Shown here: positions 42,827 to 56,059 of the stretch, piece after piece
How the letters are laid out: every line of letters begins with the position of its first letter
How positions within the stretch are numbered: the stretch's first letter is position 1
DNA from: Linnemannia elongata
Lineage: Eukaryota > Mortierellomycota > Mortierellomycetes > Mortierellales > Mortierellaceae
Assembly: GCA_036320915.1 (NCBI GenBank)
Contig: JAXBDG010000001.1
Location: forward strand, 1 to 64,000
DNA: 64,000 bases
Reading direction: 5' to 3'
Program-made: the position numbers and the translations under genes
Notes under the pieces: generated by a model
The model's input: the letters and a program-made list of their open reading frames with translations, nothing else
Databases searched by the model: none
Told to the model about the DNA's origin: nothing

Positions 42827-45800
42827 ATGAGGATCCTCTGTGTTGCGGAAAAACATGCTATTGCAAAGTCAGTAGCCCAGATACTATCTGACAACCACTT
42901 CCAGACGGTAAAGCAACTTATCCACTCTTCGCATTGTCTGGAGGTTGTTTCTTGTTCGTCATTGCAAAAACATATAACTCATCGTTATTTATTTTGACAT
43001 GAAATATAATAGAGGGAGACAGGCGACCAATACACAAGGAATCTCGAGTTTACTTACCGGTTTCCGAACAACACTATGGCTCAAATCGTTATGACTTCTG
43101 TTCGTGGACATCTCTGCACTACAGACTTCCCGGAACAATATAGGAAATGGAGTAGCTGTGCTCCTGTTCAGCTGTTTGAACTAAACATCGAAAAGAAACC
43201 ATCAGCGGTATGTTGTTGTTGTCGCTTTTTCTTTTTTTCCTCCGTTGACCTTTTTAATAACTGATCCCAAGAGACTAAACCAAATGACGCATCTACTTGG
43301 ATCGGATAGGACCTTGCGGCACTGGAGCAGAACTTGGCGCATGAGGCACGGAATGCAAACCAGGTCATGATTTGGACGGATTGCGATCGCGAAGGAGAAA
43401 ATATCGGAGCCGAAGTCGCTCAAGTTTGCAGACGGAGTAACCAACGGATCGTCGTGACAAGAGCGAGATTCAGCTCAGTCACACCAGCGTAAGTTCTTTT
43501 TCGAAGTCCCAGGTGCTCTGAACATTAATCCCTAATGCATAGACTAATATCTAATCCAATTTTCCAATTGTCGGAATGTTCTTGTTTGTAGTGAGATTCA
43601 CAGGGCGATGCAAAACCCGGTTCAAATTGACCAACGACAAGTCGACGCTGTGGATGCAAGGATGGAATTGGACTTGAGAGTAGGCGCGTCTTTTACTCGT
43701 TTCCAGACACTGAGTTTCCAGGACTGGTTCCCTGATTTAAAGGACGGCGTTGTCAGCTATGGTACGCTAGGGAGATCAACTACAAGACAGCCATAATAAG
43801 TGGACAGGGAAAAAAAGGTGCATTACAGGAGACTAACCCACCATTCCTTCCCTACGTGTACTTCGGTGCTTAGGACCTTGCCAGTTCCCCACATTGGGTT
43901 TTGTTGTGGATCAATACAGGAGAGTCGAGAATTTTATACCCGAGTCGTTTTGGAAGTTGGAGGTCAAGCACAACAAGGATGGTGTCGATGCAAACTTTAT
44001 ATGGCAGCGTGGACATCTCTTTGACCAGTTGGCTTGCTTGGTCATTTATGAGGCGTGCATGGAGACACCGGGACCAACTATCCGCATCAACAGAGTGAAA
44101 TCAAAACCAACCTCAAAGTAGTAAGTATCACCGCTTGACGCTATTGAGCTGTGTTTTCCGTTTTCCGTATCCACGACAGTAATTGACCTTATCGTTACAA
44201 CTCCTGATAGTAAACCATTACCACTGACGACTGTCGAACTTCAAAAGAGCGGATCGAGACTCCTCTCCATGTCTTCTGACAGGATCATGACCGTAAGTGT
44301 AAACCAAGGACGATGCTTCTGCTACCTGACGACAATTTGTGCAGACAACTCACTTGAAATTTAATACTCGCAATTTTAGGTGGCGGAAGGGCTGTACACG
44401 CAGGGCTGGATCTCATACCCAAGAACGGAAACGGATCAATTCGACCAAAACTACGACCTGATGGGACTTGTTCAGAAACAAACTCATAATGGCCAATGGG
44501 GGAGGTTTGCTCAGCGATTGGTCGAGGGAGGATTCAGGAATCCACGAAGGGGCAAGGAGAACGATCAGGCACATCCACCTATCCACCCCGTCATGCACAC
44601 TGAGAACCTGGCAGGTGACGAGAAGAAGGTATACGAGTACATCACCCGGCGATTCCTAGCATGTTGCTCGGAAGATGCCAAGGGTGATCAGACGGATATC
44701 GAGGCAGTCATTCATACAGAGACGTTCAAGGCGACAGGACTCATAATCAAAGAACGCAACTACTTGGACGTTTATCCTTACGACAAGTGGTCAGGAACGG
44801 TCCTCCCTAACTTCGAAGAAGGCGAGGAGTTTATACCTACCGAGTTCATGATGAAACATGGAGCTACGATCCGTCCTACGACTATCACGGAGAGTCAGCT
44901 TATCGCCCTGATGCACAAGAACGGCATTGGTAGGCTCAGTTTGATGGTCGAATCGTTTCGAAGAGGTTGAGGATTCTTGTGGACGACACCCGCAATTGCG
45001 GACCAAATTAACACTGACGTCTTTTTCCGAACCCTTAGGCACGGATGCGACTATTGCTGATCATATCAAAACTATTATTAATCGGGAATATGTCGTGCGA
45101 CACAAGCAGGGCAACGAGTTTCAGTTCACACCTTCAACACTTGGGATTGCTCTTGTCGAAGGCTACGATAACATTGGCCTCGACATGAGTTTGTCAAAAC
45201 CTTTCCTCAGGAGCCAGGCAAGTTTCGTTGACGCGATAATATGTGAAATGAACGGGACAAGCTGACGAAGGGTGGCCTATGCAGCTTTGAGAAGGAATTC
45301 TAACCCGAAAACGGACTGATATATCGTCGATACATAGCTTGAGCGAAACTTGGCATTGATCTGCCTTGGCACTAAGACCAAGCAACAAGTGGTCGAGGAT
45401 GGTATCGAGATGTACCGGAACGTGTTTGAGATAGTAAATAGGGACAAGCGGACACTACGTCAGGTAAGCTCCCTAGCTGTAGGTATCCATCACATCTTTC
45501 TCGAATGATCTACCTTGGGATTGACGCTCATCACTTCTGCACGACTGACTTGACCTTCACAGGCACTTACACGATACTTAAGAGATGCACAGCGGCCTCC
45601 GCCGGGTCCAGGGCAGGAACCTAGGAACGAAGGAGTTCGCAATGCCGGAGGTGGTGGAGGTGGTGGAGGAGGAGACGGCGGATTTGGAGGAGGGGGTGGA
45701 GGCGACGGAGCAGGTGGAGGAGGTGGAAGCAATGGTTTTCAATCGTTTGCACCGAAACGTACGACACCCATTGTCAATCAGCAGCAGCAAGGGTTTCCAA

Positions 45801-46481
45801 GTCGCCAAGGCGGAGTAAGTCTCTTCGCCCCGTTGTTTGTCTTAATCTGATCCAACAATCTATTTAACACACAGTTGGTGCGTCTTCTTTTGGCTATATC
45901 TAGGCTGTAATGAACGCTTTCCGAGAAAACTTGGGATCAGGAAACAGTATGGACTCAAAACCCAGATGTGCCTGTGGACTGGTGGCCAAGGAGGTAGCGT
46001 CGTCAAAGAATAACGGACGGCTGTTCTTTGCATGCTCCAAGCATCAGTCCATAGCTTGCAAATTCTTTGCGTGGGCGGATGAAGTCAATCCAGCGGCTAA
46101 TAGTGGACCATGGACTGCTGGTGGAGGACAGCCTCAGGCACCACAACAGTATAGTGCGGCGTTTATGAGCGACAAACAATGTTTCAAATGCCAACAGGTA
46201 AGGTTACATGGTACGGTTTGTTCGCGTAAAGTTAACTGTGTTGAAACTTTTTTTCACAGAAGTCCCTAAATCTGTCTTCATTATGGGCCGTATAGATGGG
46301 CCACTTCTCGAGCAATTGTACTTCAACAGGAACCGGCTACGGCAATAACTCATACAGTAAGAGCATTACCAGCCGTAACGGCTCATCATCAAAAGGATCC
46401 TCCTCTAAATCAACCACCAAACGCGCGCCAAAGTCAGGGATCACAGGTGGTCGTGTCAGCAAGAAATCTCGTCCTATTTGA
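42827..46481 (+). CDS. TOP3: DNA topoisomerase III
   Basis: Twelve exons: join(42827..42907, 43013..43207, 43310..43488, 43592..43761, 43874..44120, 44211..44292, 44380..44929, 45039..45217, 45338..45463, 45563..45814, 45904..46197, 46296..46481), giving 846 residues. This type IA topoisomerase resolves recombination intermediates with a RecQ helicase (Sgs1/BLM) and Rmi1. A Toprim domain starts at MRILCVAEKHAIAKS, with the DCDREGE metal motif. The active-site tyrosine is in GWISYPRTETD (about residue 331). A Gly-rich linker precedes a GRF zinc finger (CACGLVAKE..GRLFFACSK) and a CCHC knuckle split across the last intron, typical of TOP3-alpha. The intron after exon 8 is GC-AG. Confidence 0.96.
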
Positions 46482-46642
46482 TCCACAAGGCGCAAGTATA
46501 TCCCCCTTCTCCCTTCCCACTTTCTCTCCTAGCCCTTCTTTTTTTAAAATACTTGTATCATCAAATTTATTATTCTCTTTACGTTTTTCCACCACTGTTT
46601 CTTGATCCTTAAAAATAAACAGCTTGTATTCCAGTCTTATTT

Positions 46643-49600
46643 TTATGCCATTGACACCATTCCTGTACCCGATCCACCAATCTGTGAAATGTCGCAGATC
46701 GTGCACAGGTTGCCCTGGAACTCGGGCTTGAAATGTGCTCGGCAGTATGGGCATTGCACACTTGGAGAGCCTCTGTAGATGGGTGTGTATGAGATACCGC
46801 ACACCACAAATGCATTGTACTACATTAAAATATAGAAAACATGGAAAACAGATATCAGCACACTATTGCAAAAAAAAAAAGAACAACAACAAAACGACAA
46901 ATAACGAGGATGAAGGAAGGTTGTTACATACCTGGTCGTAGTCGAGCTGGATCTCGTCGCGAGGGTTGCGCTCCGCAACCTGCTGGATCTGACGCGCAAG
47001 GGTGGCAGCCTGGCCAGGGGGGGCCAGCTCCAACAGACGGCGTGCAAATGTCTGTGCCGACTGCAAGTTCCTGTGCTTGTAACATGCCGTCATCGCCGTG
47101 CGCAAACTAATGATCATATGCTTGGGCTGCAACTGTGCTCCTGTAAAGTATGCTGCCAACTCCAACATTCTCTTGACTCCAGCAGGCGATGTGTCGTTCT
47201 GTCCCTCACGACGGCTCAACTCGATGCTCAATCCAAGAATGTACTCGCGGCACACGCCAACCAACTGGAGTGCCTATTGGTCATAAAAAAAAAGAGAAAG
47301 ATGAGATATCTTAGAAACATGCCACAGTTGTCTTGCAATCGGATAAAGGGAAGAGGTCAAGAGAAATGTCAAACCAAGTTACCTCCTCAGCCTCGGATGC
47401 CTGGGTGACGATGGTGAGAAGGAGCGAGTGCAAAATAGTGCGGAACAGTGTGCAGGCCTCGGTAATCTTGTTGGATGTGGTGGCCTTGTATGCCTCCTGC
47501 AACTCGTTCGAGATCAGAGCCTGGAAGTTCTTGACCAAGACAGGGAGCGCCTTTCTTTGATCAACCTCACCGGGGTTGCGGCGAACAGGAAGTGTGATCG
47601 AATGCATCCCCTCGTTACCTGTCAGGATCGCTCTGCTGGCCTGGAAGATTGACAAGAACTGGTCCTTCAATGGCTCAAAGTTAACAGCGCCCACTTGACG
47701 GTTAAGGAGCTATTTTCCAACAGTAAAAAGTATATAGGTCAACAAACGGAATGCCATAGATCAATCCAGCTACCCACCCAACAAATAATCCCAATCCACT
47801 CCTCTATCCAAGCAGCTCTAAAATACTGTCCATCCATTAGTCTTACCTGCATGGCTGACTCAAACGCTCCAGCTGCAACGTGGTCGGCTGCGAGAGGAGA
47901 GTTCTGGCACCAAATCTCGGCCTCACTCTGTCCAGCAACAGGGATCGCCAAGCCGCTATCCTCTGCAACAATCGCGCCAGTCTCAGCGTGCAACTCTGCA
48001 GTCAGATCCGCATCCAAGTCCCAGCCACCATCGCCATCAATGTCCAAGGCGTCGTTATTGACGGCCAACGATGCTCCCTTGTGGTCAAGAGCAGGGATGC
48101 TGAACTCATCGTCCATACCCCATTGATCAGCCTGAGGCTCAGGCTCGTGGGCCACCAGAGGAACCTGAGGTGCAACTCCCTCCATGTCTCCGGTGAAAGC
48201 ACCCTCAAAGTAGCTGCGGGAGACAGCCAACTGAGGCCAGTTCGAGTCGTGGACACGCATCAAGGGGCGAGGAGGAACCAACAGGGTGCCGTGCGTGGGA
48301 AGGTCTGCGACATCCTCGGGTGTCAATCCTGCGCTCTCCAGAATTTCGTCCGCAACCTCGTGCATTCCATGTGTCTTGGCAGTCATGTATGCCAATGGAG
48401 CTAGAGAGGAGAGATGCAGAGAGGTTAGAATGGCTCACGGCTGTCGCATTGAGTATTGGCAAAACAATTTGTAAAAATGAGCACAACAAAATCATCGCAT
48501 GTAAAAAGAACTTACTCTGGCCAACTTCGCGAAGGAGACGGACACGCTCCTCAACGTTGCCGAGGAAGATCGAGTTGTGGAAACGCGACATGGCATCGCC
48601 GCGGAGCTCAGCAATCTTGAGCATCTTGGTCAGCTTCTCGGTATTGCCTGTGGCCAGGTACAAGAACGAAAGGCGGTCAAAGTTCTTGATGCGCTGGTAA
48701 CACATCTCCACAATCTGATGGTTGCCTTGACGAAGAGCCTCCTGTGCCAGCTTGACCCAGCACTCCTCCTTGTCCATGACCTTGGCAGTCTCGAGACCGA
48801 CTTCCAAGTTGCCGCATTCCAAAGCCAGCTCGAACCGGGTCTTGTCCTCACGCACAAAGTGCAAGGCAATCTCGGGGTAGCCCTTCTTCTGCAAGTACGC
48901 AATGATCGACTGTCCGACAAGGTTCGAGTTGCGAATGATTTGGAGGACCTCGTCGTAGTTACGCTTGGTCAATGCCTGCTTGAAGCGGTACTCGGTAGGG
49001 TCAATGGCAATGGTGCGGGTCTTGCCATCACGGTCCAAGCAGTAGACGTTCTTGCCCTTGATGCGCGTCAAGTAGATGGGCTGATCAAGCGTACGGATGA
49101 TTCCATTGTCACTAAGAGAGTAAGAATATACCAATTGAGATGGACTCGCGTTAGGTCTTAGTTTTCATTATACTCTTAACAACGCATTGCTCTGCGTGAG
49201 TGACTTACCCCTGAGGAAGAGCGTATTTGATGTGGTTAAGGGTCGAGTAAATCAGGATACCACTCTCGTCCCATGCGGCACTCTTGATGCGGATCGTCTC
49301 GTGAATCAGGCAGGTCTGGTCCAACGACTTTGTCGCAATAGTAATCGTGTGCTTGCTCAACAGAGCAACATGCGACATGTCGGCCGACCAGACAACATAC
49401 TTGACAGGAGGAGTCGTCACTTCGGCAATCGTCCTGCGCTGCTGAATGTCAAATAGGATGACCGATGTGGGCGTGCTGAGCAAAAGTTGTCCTGTGCCAG
49501 CATAAAAGATCTCGTTGACGGCGCTGGGAGGAGTGAATGACTTTGTGCTGTTGTTCTGCAAATCGCGGATTGTGATCGTCTGAGTCGCCTTCTCGAGAAC

Positions 49601-50663
49601 CGCAAAACGGTTGCGGGCAATAAAGATGGCCGAGTTTCCTGATCCACGCTTGCCATCGTTGGAGGGCTCGCGTGCCTCTCCTGCATAGTCCTTGGGGAGG
49701 TTGTAGAGCTCATAGGTACCTCCATCCACAGTCGACGTGATCAACACGGCACGCTCGGCAGGGTTGTAGGAGAGAGCGCGGGGCTGAATGAACTGCGATC
49801 CAGTGCGGCGCACAGCAAGGACGGCAGTATCCTGCGAGTTGGCGTAGTCGTGAACACGCAAGTACTTGTCCTTGATATAGAACAGGTTGTTCTGATGAAC
49901 CGAGTAAGCAGGTCTCTCACGCTCCAACTTGAACACAATCAAACCGTTATCGTGACCTATGAAGCAATGGTGTATTTTCGAGACGTTAGTTGATCCGATT
50001 CGCTTTTCCAAGACCATCTGCTAACGACTTCTAAGACAAAATTCCTTACCAGCAGCGAACAGGTTCAGCTCAGGATGGGCAGTCAAGGCCCAGAAACGAT
50101 CATGCTCTCGACGGAAGGTCTGAACGGCAGTACGCTTGGACATATCCCAAACACGAATGCACTTGTCCTCGGCGACCGAGATGATGAGCTCCTGACGTTG
50201 GTGGAAGATTGTGCAAGAGACGTTGTTGGTGTGTCCCCTGCAAGTGTCGACCTCCCAGGCCTTGGTTTCTATTGCGAAAGTTTAGTGGCATAAGAAAGAT
50301 TAGCAACTGATCACACTCCAGGGAACATATGGCTGGTTTGACTTGATTAAGATGCCAGCTTTACCATTCATTCTCCAGAGCTTGACTTGGCGATCGTCAC
50401 CGGCAGAGACGATCAAGGGAAGAGTGGGATGGAAAGTAGCCCAGTTGACACTTCGGTCGTGACCCTCCAAAACATATTTTACGATAGCATCAGTGCTTCC
50501 AAAGATGTCGGCCTGCTGCGAGGCACGATGGGCGCTCTCGTCGTACGCAACTGTTCCAGGAGCAGCGTTCTTCTTTCTCAAGCCTATTCCATGCAGTATA
50601 AATGTACTCCAAAGTTAGTAATTGAAGGGATCAGCTCTAGTATGGCAAGCATGCACTTCCTGA

Positions 50664-50713
<50 letters not shown>

Positions 50714-51539
50714 TATTATAATCATGACCAATCCGCGTACCAGAGATATCCCAGACACGAACAGTCTGGTCGAGAGAGGCAGAGACGATGAGATCCTCCT
50801 TGGGATGGAACTGTGCGCTCATGACATAATGATTGTGGCCGGTCAGGATGGCGATACAGTTACGCGACTGCCAGTTCCAGATACGGATAGTCTGGTCGTC
50901 GGAACAACTGAGGATCCATGGATATTCGTGGTGAAAGTAGACGGTACGAACGTAATCCAAGTGTCCCGTAAGTGTGAACTGACAACGACGCGTCTTGTAG
51001 TTCCAGACCTTGATCTTGTAGTCATCTCCAGCAGACACGAACAAGGGCTGCGAAGGGTGGAAGGCAATGCCACGGACAGGGCCTATGCACATCAAGCGTC
51101 AATTGGTTGTTGGCGGTTAGAGGTCGCTTCGCTTCCTTCATTTTCAATTTGAACGCGATATAAATAGGGGATCGAGCGCCTTCTGAAAAAGAGATCTCAA
51201 GGTATAGAGTGAATGCATACCATCGTGTTCGTCGAAACGCTCGAGGAGAGTTCCCATTCTGTAGTCCCACAACTGGACCGAGCCATTGTGAAGAGCAGCG
51301 AGGATCCAGGGACGCTTTGGGTGGAAAGCGATACCCTTGACGCGGTTGCTCTTGGACTCGAACTAGTCGTATTTATAGATGAAGGCGGAAGAAAGTGATC
51401 TCGCGTTAGCTTCAAGGAGTGATGTCCATTCGTAGTTGCCAGAGAGTAAAGACAGAGTCTGTGTGTGTGGGTGAGTGGGTGGATTGGGTGTCCTCATGTG
51501 TGTGAGAGTGTAAGTAAGTACCTTTGTTAACATCTGCAT
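46643..51539 (-). CDS. COPA: Coatomer subunit alpha, copy B
   Basis: Eleven exons: complement(46643..46819, 46932..47273, 47383..47709, 47847..48400, 48516..49111, 49209..49956, 50050..50268, 50365..50583, 50741..51082, 51221..51362, 51522..51539), giving 1,227 residues with exon lengths equal to copy A. The WD40 part differs from A by scattered substitutions (e.g. HHEYPWIL for [14 protein letters not shown] for [18 protein letters not shown] for [12 protein letters not shown]) and many silent changes. Introns 1-4 do not align with those of A. From exon 5 to near the end it matches A exactly. Both genes look functional. Intron 3 contains (AT)22. The stop is TAA, against TAG in A. Confidence 0.96.
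46700..50107. repeat. 3.4 kb identical tract shared with copy A (right copy)
   Basis: This is the partner of 18665-22072, in the same orientation at offset 28,035. Both edges fall inside exons: exon 11 on the left and exon 5 on the right. Confidence 0.93.
50667..50710. repeat. (AT)22 microsatellite in intron 3 of alpha-COP copy B
   Basis: A perfect AT run lies inside an intron. It is absent from copy A. Confidence 0.93.
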
Positions 51540-52029
51540 GGTGGCGAGCTTGTTAGAGGTAAGACGAGCTGGTGCGAGGGAAGGTAGAAAGTAGTGAGAG
51601 GTAGAGTCGGGATGTCGAGGAGAGGAAAAGGTGGGAGGTAGGAGTGGAGGTAGGGGAGGAAGTGTGAGGGTGTAGGCTGGGGAGGGGAAGGAAAGTTTAC
51701 AGCCTTGAAGGAGCGAGAGGGATGATGAAGGAAAAAGAAAGAAAGAAAGAAAGAAAGAAAAGAAAGTACAGACGCCTTCGGAGTGAGTGTGTGAAAGAGA
51801 AGGTCAATACCACAAAAAAGGATGAACTTCATCATCTCTCTCTCTCTCGTCTCCCCATCGTGGCACTTTCTATCAGCCAGCACTCTCGCACTCATAATTG
51901 CCCTGAGGGCCAGCCCACCACAGAGGAACTCCACGTCACTTTGGACTTGACTTCCAGGAATGGTCACGTGCAATTTTGATATTCAAATATAGATTGTTGA
52001 CCTCTAAATGAATATGAACATCAGACAAT
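51540..52029. other. Upstream region of alpha-COP copy B
   Basis: The plus strand is GA-rich to about 51780, including a GAAA tract, so it is CT-rich on the coding strand. The region ends at the MULE target duplication. No gene is seen. Confidence 0.55.
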
Positions 52030-52038
52030 GACTTCATA
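52030..52038. repeat. MULE target-site duplication (left)
   Basis: The sequence gacttcata is repeated exactly at 56295-56303, outside the right TIR. Confidence 0.95.
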
Positions 52039-52063
52039 GAATCTCCTTATGAAGGCCCCGATT
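52039..52063 (+). repeat. MULE left terminal inverted repeat
   Basis: A 25-base TIR, perfectly inverted at 56270-56294. Confidence 0.96.
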
Positions 52064-53108
52064 TCAGGAGAAGGCTCGCCAAGGGCCATAAAATAGCAGT
52101 CTCCTTTCTTCCCATAAGAGAAATTTTCTTTAAATGCAATGCATTAAGAGAATCCTCAATGTGCCACCTACGGTTTTTCCTGTCAATAGAGTCGCTTCTA
52201 AGTGAAGTCGTTCACAAATGGTCAGCTACCATCAGTCTTTTTAGGATGGATAGAGCACTCTAATGCCTATGTCTTCAAGAAGTTTTAGCCGTTTTGGTCT
52301 AATTTTAATACTCGTAGTTTATCCATGAAGACCAAAAAACGCGTAAAGGATGCATCCTAGACAACATTTTGATCTATTCTTCATCAACTTTCGAAAGACT
52401 TATCATGCGGAATAAGTAGTCCATGAAAACTCATGAAACTACATGAACAAGTGCTTTTTCTAATGGAAAATCCAATGACATCAAAAAAACTACGCCGTAG
52501 ATAGAAAAAAGCAACCGTATTCTCTGTTCAAAGTCTCCAGGTACTTTAATTACCCCATTTGGCGTTAACTAATAAGTAGTAGCTCTACAACTACTGCATA
52601 GAACCAAGGAAAACGAGACTTAGGACATAGTAGTTGTTCAAGAGTATTAACCATCCAAGTTTCATGGTTATATCTTCGGTTTTGATGGAATAGCATGCGT
52701 TTTTAGATGCAAAAGTTGGGCATTTTTTATGTAAGAGCGACTGCAGAGGTTTTAGGCGGTAGCAGCTCTATCATTCCTCAACAGAATCGTCTCTTAAATG
52801 CCTTGTCTTGAAGCTCCTGAACTCTTCTCCGCGCTGGATTGAGCAGTGCTTCTCCAGTGGCAGTATTACGGCAGTTATGATCGTCCTAGCGAAGAGTGTC
52901 CTAATGCAAGAGGTCTGAATTGTGTCGAGTCAGAGAGATAAATCCTTGATGCTTATTGGCTGATTCCCCTGTACTTGAGCATTTTTTTTACATATCAACC
53001 TCATTACACAAGTCTTGCATACTTGTCAACCAAAGACACTTGTATTTGATCTTGGGATACACTCAAATGACTCCTTCGCAGTGACAAGTAGAGATGAATA
53101 AGCATGTT

Positions 53109-56029
53109 TTATTTAGGGCGCTGCCTTTGACGCTTGTTACTGAGACTGTACCCTTCTTTGACTGGCATATGCGCATGAAGTAGGTCGCGAGCTCTCTTCA
53201 TCGTAGATAAAACCTCGTCATCGTTCGGCACAGCCTTATCTGGGTCCATAACGCTAATGTAACTATTAATGGAATCGACAATGCTACTGAGAGTCTGAGC
53301 AACCGTCAAAACCGTAGGAGCGGGTTGCAGTGAAAGATCCTCCTCAGAGCTCAAAGGCATAGGGTCTGCTCGGAACTCCAAGTGACCTTTGGGGCGATAA
53401 TCAGTGTTTGGAAATGCAATTTCCGCCAAGGCTAGGTGTTTGCAGACCATGTGCGTACTTGAAAAGTCAGCACAGGTACACTTGCGAAACTGCCCTGCCA
53501 TCCCAAGATCCCAATCGACTGTCAGGTCGTAAGAGACGTCGGGGATGGTGAATGATGGAACCTTTAGCACTGAATCGTCATCAGATTGTAGCAGAAGGAG
53601 TTTTCCAGGGTCTTGCATTCGAGTGCGATCGATGTGGTTCTGGGCCGCCAGCCTTGCGATCAGAGCCTTCTTGCGACCAGGAGTCATCTTCCCAACTTGC
53701 ACAATGTGACGGACACACATCTGTTGAAAGTGCGGCACGGCTTTCTTGGCGAGAGTATGGATCACTGAATCCAGGCGCCGTTGTTGCTTGTCTTTGAAGA
53801 AGTGTTTCTTCAAGGTGTTATGCCAGCTCTCGATGAAGTTATTGGTGTTGATACAACCATAAGCGACTTGTTGGCGGTGACAAAACATCCAACGCCTCCT
53901 GTCCGCCTCATGAGCCAGGTAGTTGGCGTCCAGGTACTTGATAAACTCGGACGCAATGTCTTGCCACTCATTTCTAAACGCGTCCAGCAAAGTGTTGGAC
54001 TCCTCCTCCGTCCGTGCATAGAGGATGCCTTTGAGCTGTTTCCGTACCTGGTGTAAGACGAACACAGCAATAAACGCCTACATTAATATAATCCCCTTCA
54101 TTATTGGTTTCAACGCAGTATATGAATAGCATAGTTACATCATGTCTTTAAAAGAGTCGTTTACAAACTAGTCAGAAAAGTCTCACTTACCCTGTCTTTC
54201 CTTTCCTTCTTTTTAGCTATGGAGATATTATCCATGCCGAGTTTTTCCTTGGTGAAGTTGCGCTCCCAAGCTTGCAAGATATGCCACGCACAGTAAAATA
54301 TGCGCGGCTTGAAATCGAAAGCATATTGGATGGCATTGATCTCGTTTGTGCCTTGGTCAGTGATTACAGCGGTAGGGAAATACGGCTCGGCACACAGTTG
54401 GTCCATCTTTGCTTTCAGCTGACAAAGCCATTCCTTCAAGAGTTCCCACTTTTGAGTCTTCGTCAACAGGAACGCGACAGGGATGCCGAAGCCTGTTTCC
54501 TTGTTCTTTACAACAATGGTAAATAAGTATGTGTCTCGTCTAAAGCACCATAGAGAACAGTTACAAGGAGTAAGAGACAAGATGGCAGCCAAAATCAAAC
54601 AGTACAAAATACGAGTGTTCAAGGGAAACGCTTACCCGCGGGCATGATGGGTACCATCAAAGCAGAACACATCGCCCCATTGCCTGAGTTGATCCAACTG
54701 CCAGGGCGATGAGAATCCATGGTACACGCTGTTTGCCTTGTCATAGAAGGTAAAGTAGTTGTTCCTGTCCAGTTCCTCCATCCATAGTCTTGCGGATATC
54801 ATGTCGTCGTTGCTCTTCCTGACTTCCTTGGCTGTAATGGCGTACAAGATGTTGTAGACGTCGTCGTAGGTGATAAAATTGTCCCTAGATAACGCCATGG
54901 TCCCCTTTCCCTCCAAGAAGCGAGCAAACCTGGCGTGGTCTATCGTCAACTGCTCCATGATGGCATTGATGGACATTCCTCTCATGAGCATGGCTTTGAT
55001 CCTCAGCTTGACAGCCTCCGATTTCCGCATGCTCCCAATGTTCTCCGCGCATCCAAGCTTGTGGTTGTGCTCGAAAAAATATTCGATCATGCATGTATTG
55101 CCGGGCATGCCATCACTCGTTGACCGTGGTCTAAACGTAGCTTTAATGGACGACCGGCAGTTACAACTGATGGAAGGCAAACGCAATCTGGTCTTTTCCT
55201 TCTTTCCACCCTTGATTCGGCCCTTGACCTCGTACTTTTTGCTTTTGCAATGACAGCTGTATCGACTGAGAATCTGCCCTGCCTTGTCCTTTTTGGCCTG
55301 AGTGCTGCTTTCTTTGACGTTAGTGGAGTAAGGGTGAGGCTTGGTGCGCAACGTGAAGCTGGTGCCGATGCAGTCCGAGTGTCGCTTCAGCCAGTCCTCG
55401 AAAAAGGCTGCCTTGACATAGAAGACCAGACAGCGCCCCTCCTTCTTCTCACTCAAGGTAATCCGTTTACCTTCCGGAAACCCATAGGTCTCAGCCGTTT
55501 CAATGATATAGGGGTCATCGAAGAGTGAATCACGGATAGCATTGAGCACATTTCGCTGGAGGTCGGCTGCCTGCCTCGCTCTCATGGGCACACGGTCTGT
55601 CTTGACGCTCACTTCGCAGATATTCATCACCCTGCTGTCGACACCTGCAATACCGTCTCCGGAAGATGCGGCCTCATCGTGCCCGGCTCCGCCGTCTGTC
55701 TCGCTCTCGGATTCATCACTTCCTTCAGCCTCGGGTGAATCTTCGACCATGTCCTTAGTTTGGTCATTCTCAGCTTGACCGTCCTCAGCAAGACCCGAGT
55801 CCATATCAGCTAGACGTAAGATCTTAATAATAGCGTAGACACGGATTGAGTGTGAGTAAACCAAGCATCGTGCTTATATCGACAGCGTCGTTTCATGATG
55901 GTAGGCACCAAGCAATATTAATAATAAGCAACTCACCAACGAGCTGGACAGCTTTGATAGCGCGTCATCGAAGGGTTCTCTCGAATAGTCCTCTGTGACC
56001 ATCCAGTTGACGGCCGCTTGGGTGTCCAT
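53109..56029 (-). CDS. MULE transposase with FAR1-like and SWIM zinc fingers
   Basis: Four exons, complement(53109..54077, 54191..54539, 54636..55822, 55937..56029), give 865 residues. After an acidic N-terminus, an FAR1/WRKY-GCM1-like zinc region (SCHCKSKKYEV ... SCNCRSS ... EHNH) probably binds the TIRs. The MULE catalytic domain has Asp in CFDGTHH and Asp in VITDQGTNEINAI; the later Glu is in the region near FIESWHNTLKKHF. The C-terminal SWIM finger reads CTCADFSSTHMVCKHL (CxC...CxH). All junctions keep the frame and no stop intervenes, so it may be active. The first 31-residue exon and its acceptor (..TTATTAAG) are the least certain; a start at an internal ATG (MDSGLAEDG) is the alternative. 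Confidence 0.88.
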
Positions 56030-56059
56030 GACGCGAGTGAAGAGGACGACTTTGTATGG

